From the NCBI GenBank assembly GCA_028622995.1, contig JAJQJQ010000052.1, positions 1-64,000 on the forward strand: a DNA stretch of 64,000 nt. The letters run 5' to 3'. A program made the position numbers and the translations under genes. Below, piece by piece: positions 62,768 through 64,000 of this stretch. Numbering within the stretch: the first letter of the stretch is position 1; each line of letters starts with the position of its first letter. Below the pieces are notes generated by a model. It was given only the letters and a program-made list of their open reading frames with translations. It was not told the origin of the DNA and did no database searches. This DNA is from Panagrolaimus kolymaensis. Lineage: Eukaryota; Nematoda; Chromadorea; Rhabditida; Panagrolaimidae.

Positions 62768-63812
62768 ATGCGCTCTTCTTCTCAACTTTTTTTGTTGTGT
62801 CTCCTGAAGTTCATTGTTCTATGCTTTGGTCAACAAAATACATCGTCGGTTGAAACTCAATATGAATATTATACACCAAAGGATGAAAAGGATATTTGGG
62901 ATTCAAAACTGAATGGTATTGTTCAAAAAAATGGCGATCAATGGTAAATTTTCTTTTAAAACAATTAATATTAATCTCCATTTATTGTTTCAGGAATTTG
63001 GATTTAAATGGAGCTGCAAGCAATGAACCTTTGAACATCGTCTTGTTTATGGACAAAACTCATCCATTGAATTTTACTCTGGTTGCTGATGATTTGAATG
63101 CTATCGCACCTTATACTGTTGCAAATCAAATTTACCTCTCACTTGAAAATGATGCAAAAGAAATCAAGGAAATTATGGTTCAATGGCAAGGTGAGACTGT
63201 ATGGAAGAAGCAAAGTGTTATTATGAAAGTTTTTAGTAAGAGTGTTTCATTTTTTATGTTTTAACTAATACTTTTTTTTAGTTGGCAATGAACGTAAAGA
63301 AGTTGGAACACTGGATCCATTGAACAGTACAACACCAAGATTTTTTGTTGATTATGAAGGAACTGTCACAGTAGAGTTGGAAGGAGCTAAAGAATCTTTT
63401 GAAAGCAACCAAACTTTACTTCCAACTGGTCAATCATCTGCAAACTTCACGTTGTCAATTACATGGATAGATCTTCAATCTAGCTTTAGCATCTCATTTG
63501 TAAGTTTACTTTATTATTTGTTAAATTTATACCAATATCTCAACACTTTGAATATTTCAGGCATCATCGATCTTCGGTGCTAGACGACCTTTGCCTCCTC
63601 CTCCTCCTCCATCGACAACGTCAACATCAGCTCCTCTTGGTTCTTCAACTGAAGTTGCGTCAGCAAATAACACATGGATAATCGTCGTGGGATGCATCGT
63701 TGGCGTACTTGTTATTGTTGGTGTTGCATTTGGAATTTGGTACTATCGAAAAAAGAGATCAAATCGTATGAAGTCTTATGTAGAAACTATTCCAATTGGA
63801 TCAGCAAAATGA
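62768..63812 (+). CDS. Type I membrane protein, nematode-type, unknown function
   Basis: Four exons (62768-62943, 62994-63235, 63282-63499, 63561-63812) give 295 aa. A signal peptide (SQLFLLCLLKFIVLCFG) is followed by an extracellular region of about 200 residues containing several NxS/T sites (LNFTLVA, LNSTTPR, ANFTLSI). The repeating beta-strand pattern suggests one or two beta-sandwich or lectin-like modules. A run of prolines and a Ser/Thr-rich stalk lead to one membrane helix (WIIVVGCIVGVLVIVGVAFG) and a short basic tail ending in SAK. I do not recognise the family. ATG at 62768 gives the signal peptide at the N-terminus; the frame extends upstream only through non-ATG codons. Confidence 0.85.
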
Positions 63813-64000
63813 TCAAAACTCCAGAACTTCCACCGCTTACGAAGAATTAAAAACTATTCAATTTCCTTTCACTTTAATTTTCTTTGATGTAATTTTGTAA
63901 TAATAATGATTAATAAATAAATGTTAAAAACAATTTTGTGTAAAATGGATAAACCAAAACTTAGAAAACAGTATTTTGACTGATCTTTTTAAATGTACCA

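Overview
The window is AT-rich nuclear DNA from a nematode. The evidence is: many short introns ending in TTTTTAG or TTTTCAG; CDS starts just downstream of such acceptors, as expected for spliced-leader trans-splicing; two genes of the nematode-specific SXP/RAL-2 (DUF148) family; and nematode-style GST, DEG/ENaC, KCC and glutamate-receptor genes. The species cannot be told from sequence alone. A low-GC clade IV (Tylenchina/root-knot-like) worm would fit, but that is a guess. Exon boundaries below were derived by hand from frame continuity and GT..AG signals.

Positions 1-17710 are accessory DNA: a head-to-tail tandem array of a 9,904-bp unit. Positions 1-7806 recur almost identically at 9905-17710; I saw two single-base differences. 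Each unit carries a decayed Helitron RepHel (Rep plus Pif1-type helicase, minus strand) between inverted ends built of a CG-rich minisatellite, a perfect 150-bp inverted repeat, a series of small triloop hairpins, a tRNA-like sequence, a GC-rich hairpin, and a 5'-truncated but frame-intact DEG/ENaC channel gene. The array enters the window from the left. It ends at 17710, at the same unit position where the Helitron end begins in the preceding copy.

Positions 17711-64000 are ordinary gene-bearing chromosome: an LRAT-domain protein (+, 19520-21434); a sigma-type GST (-, 21801-22653, one apparent frameshift); a ZCCHC8-like NEXT subunit (-, 22899-26150); a large secreted FN3-repeat protein resembling a type III receptor phosphatase ectodomain but without a phosphatase (-, 27590-34252); an unrecognised 742-aa Ser/Thr/Pro-rich protein (+, 37814-40639); a K-Cl cotransporter (-, 41572-47061); a mitochondrial-type Nudix CoA pyrophosphatase (+, 50226-51329); a kainate-type ionotropic glutamate receptor (-, 51520-61644); and a small type I membrane protein (+, 62768-63812).

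Two SXP/RAL-2 secretory genes (56163-56837 and 57957-58602) sit on the opposite strand inside a 5.4-kb intron of the glutamate receptor. KCC, the glutamate receptor and the DEG/ENaC fragment are all ion-transport genes of excitable cells, but nothing in the sequence shows they are co-regulated. Two single-base homopolymer frameshifts, in GST and the glutamate receptor, look more like consensus errors than gene death.
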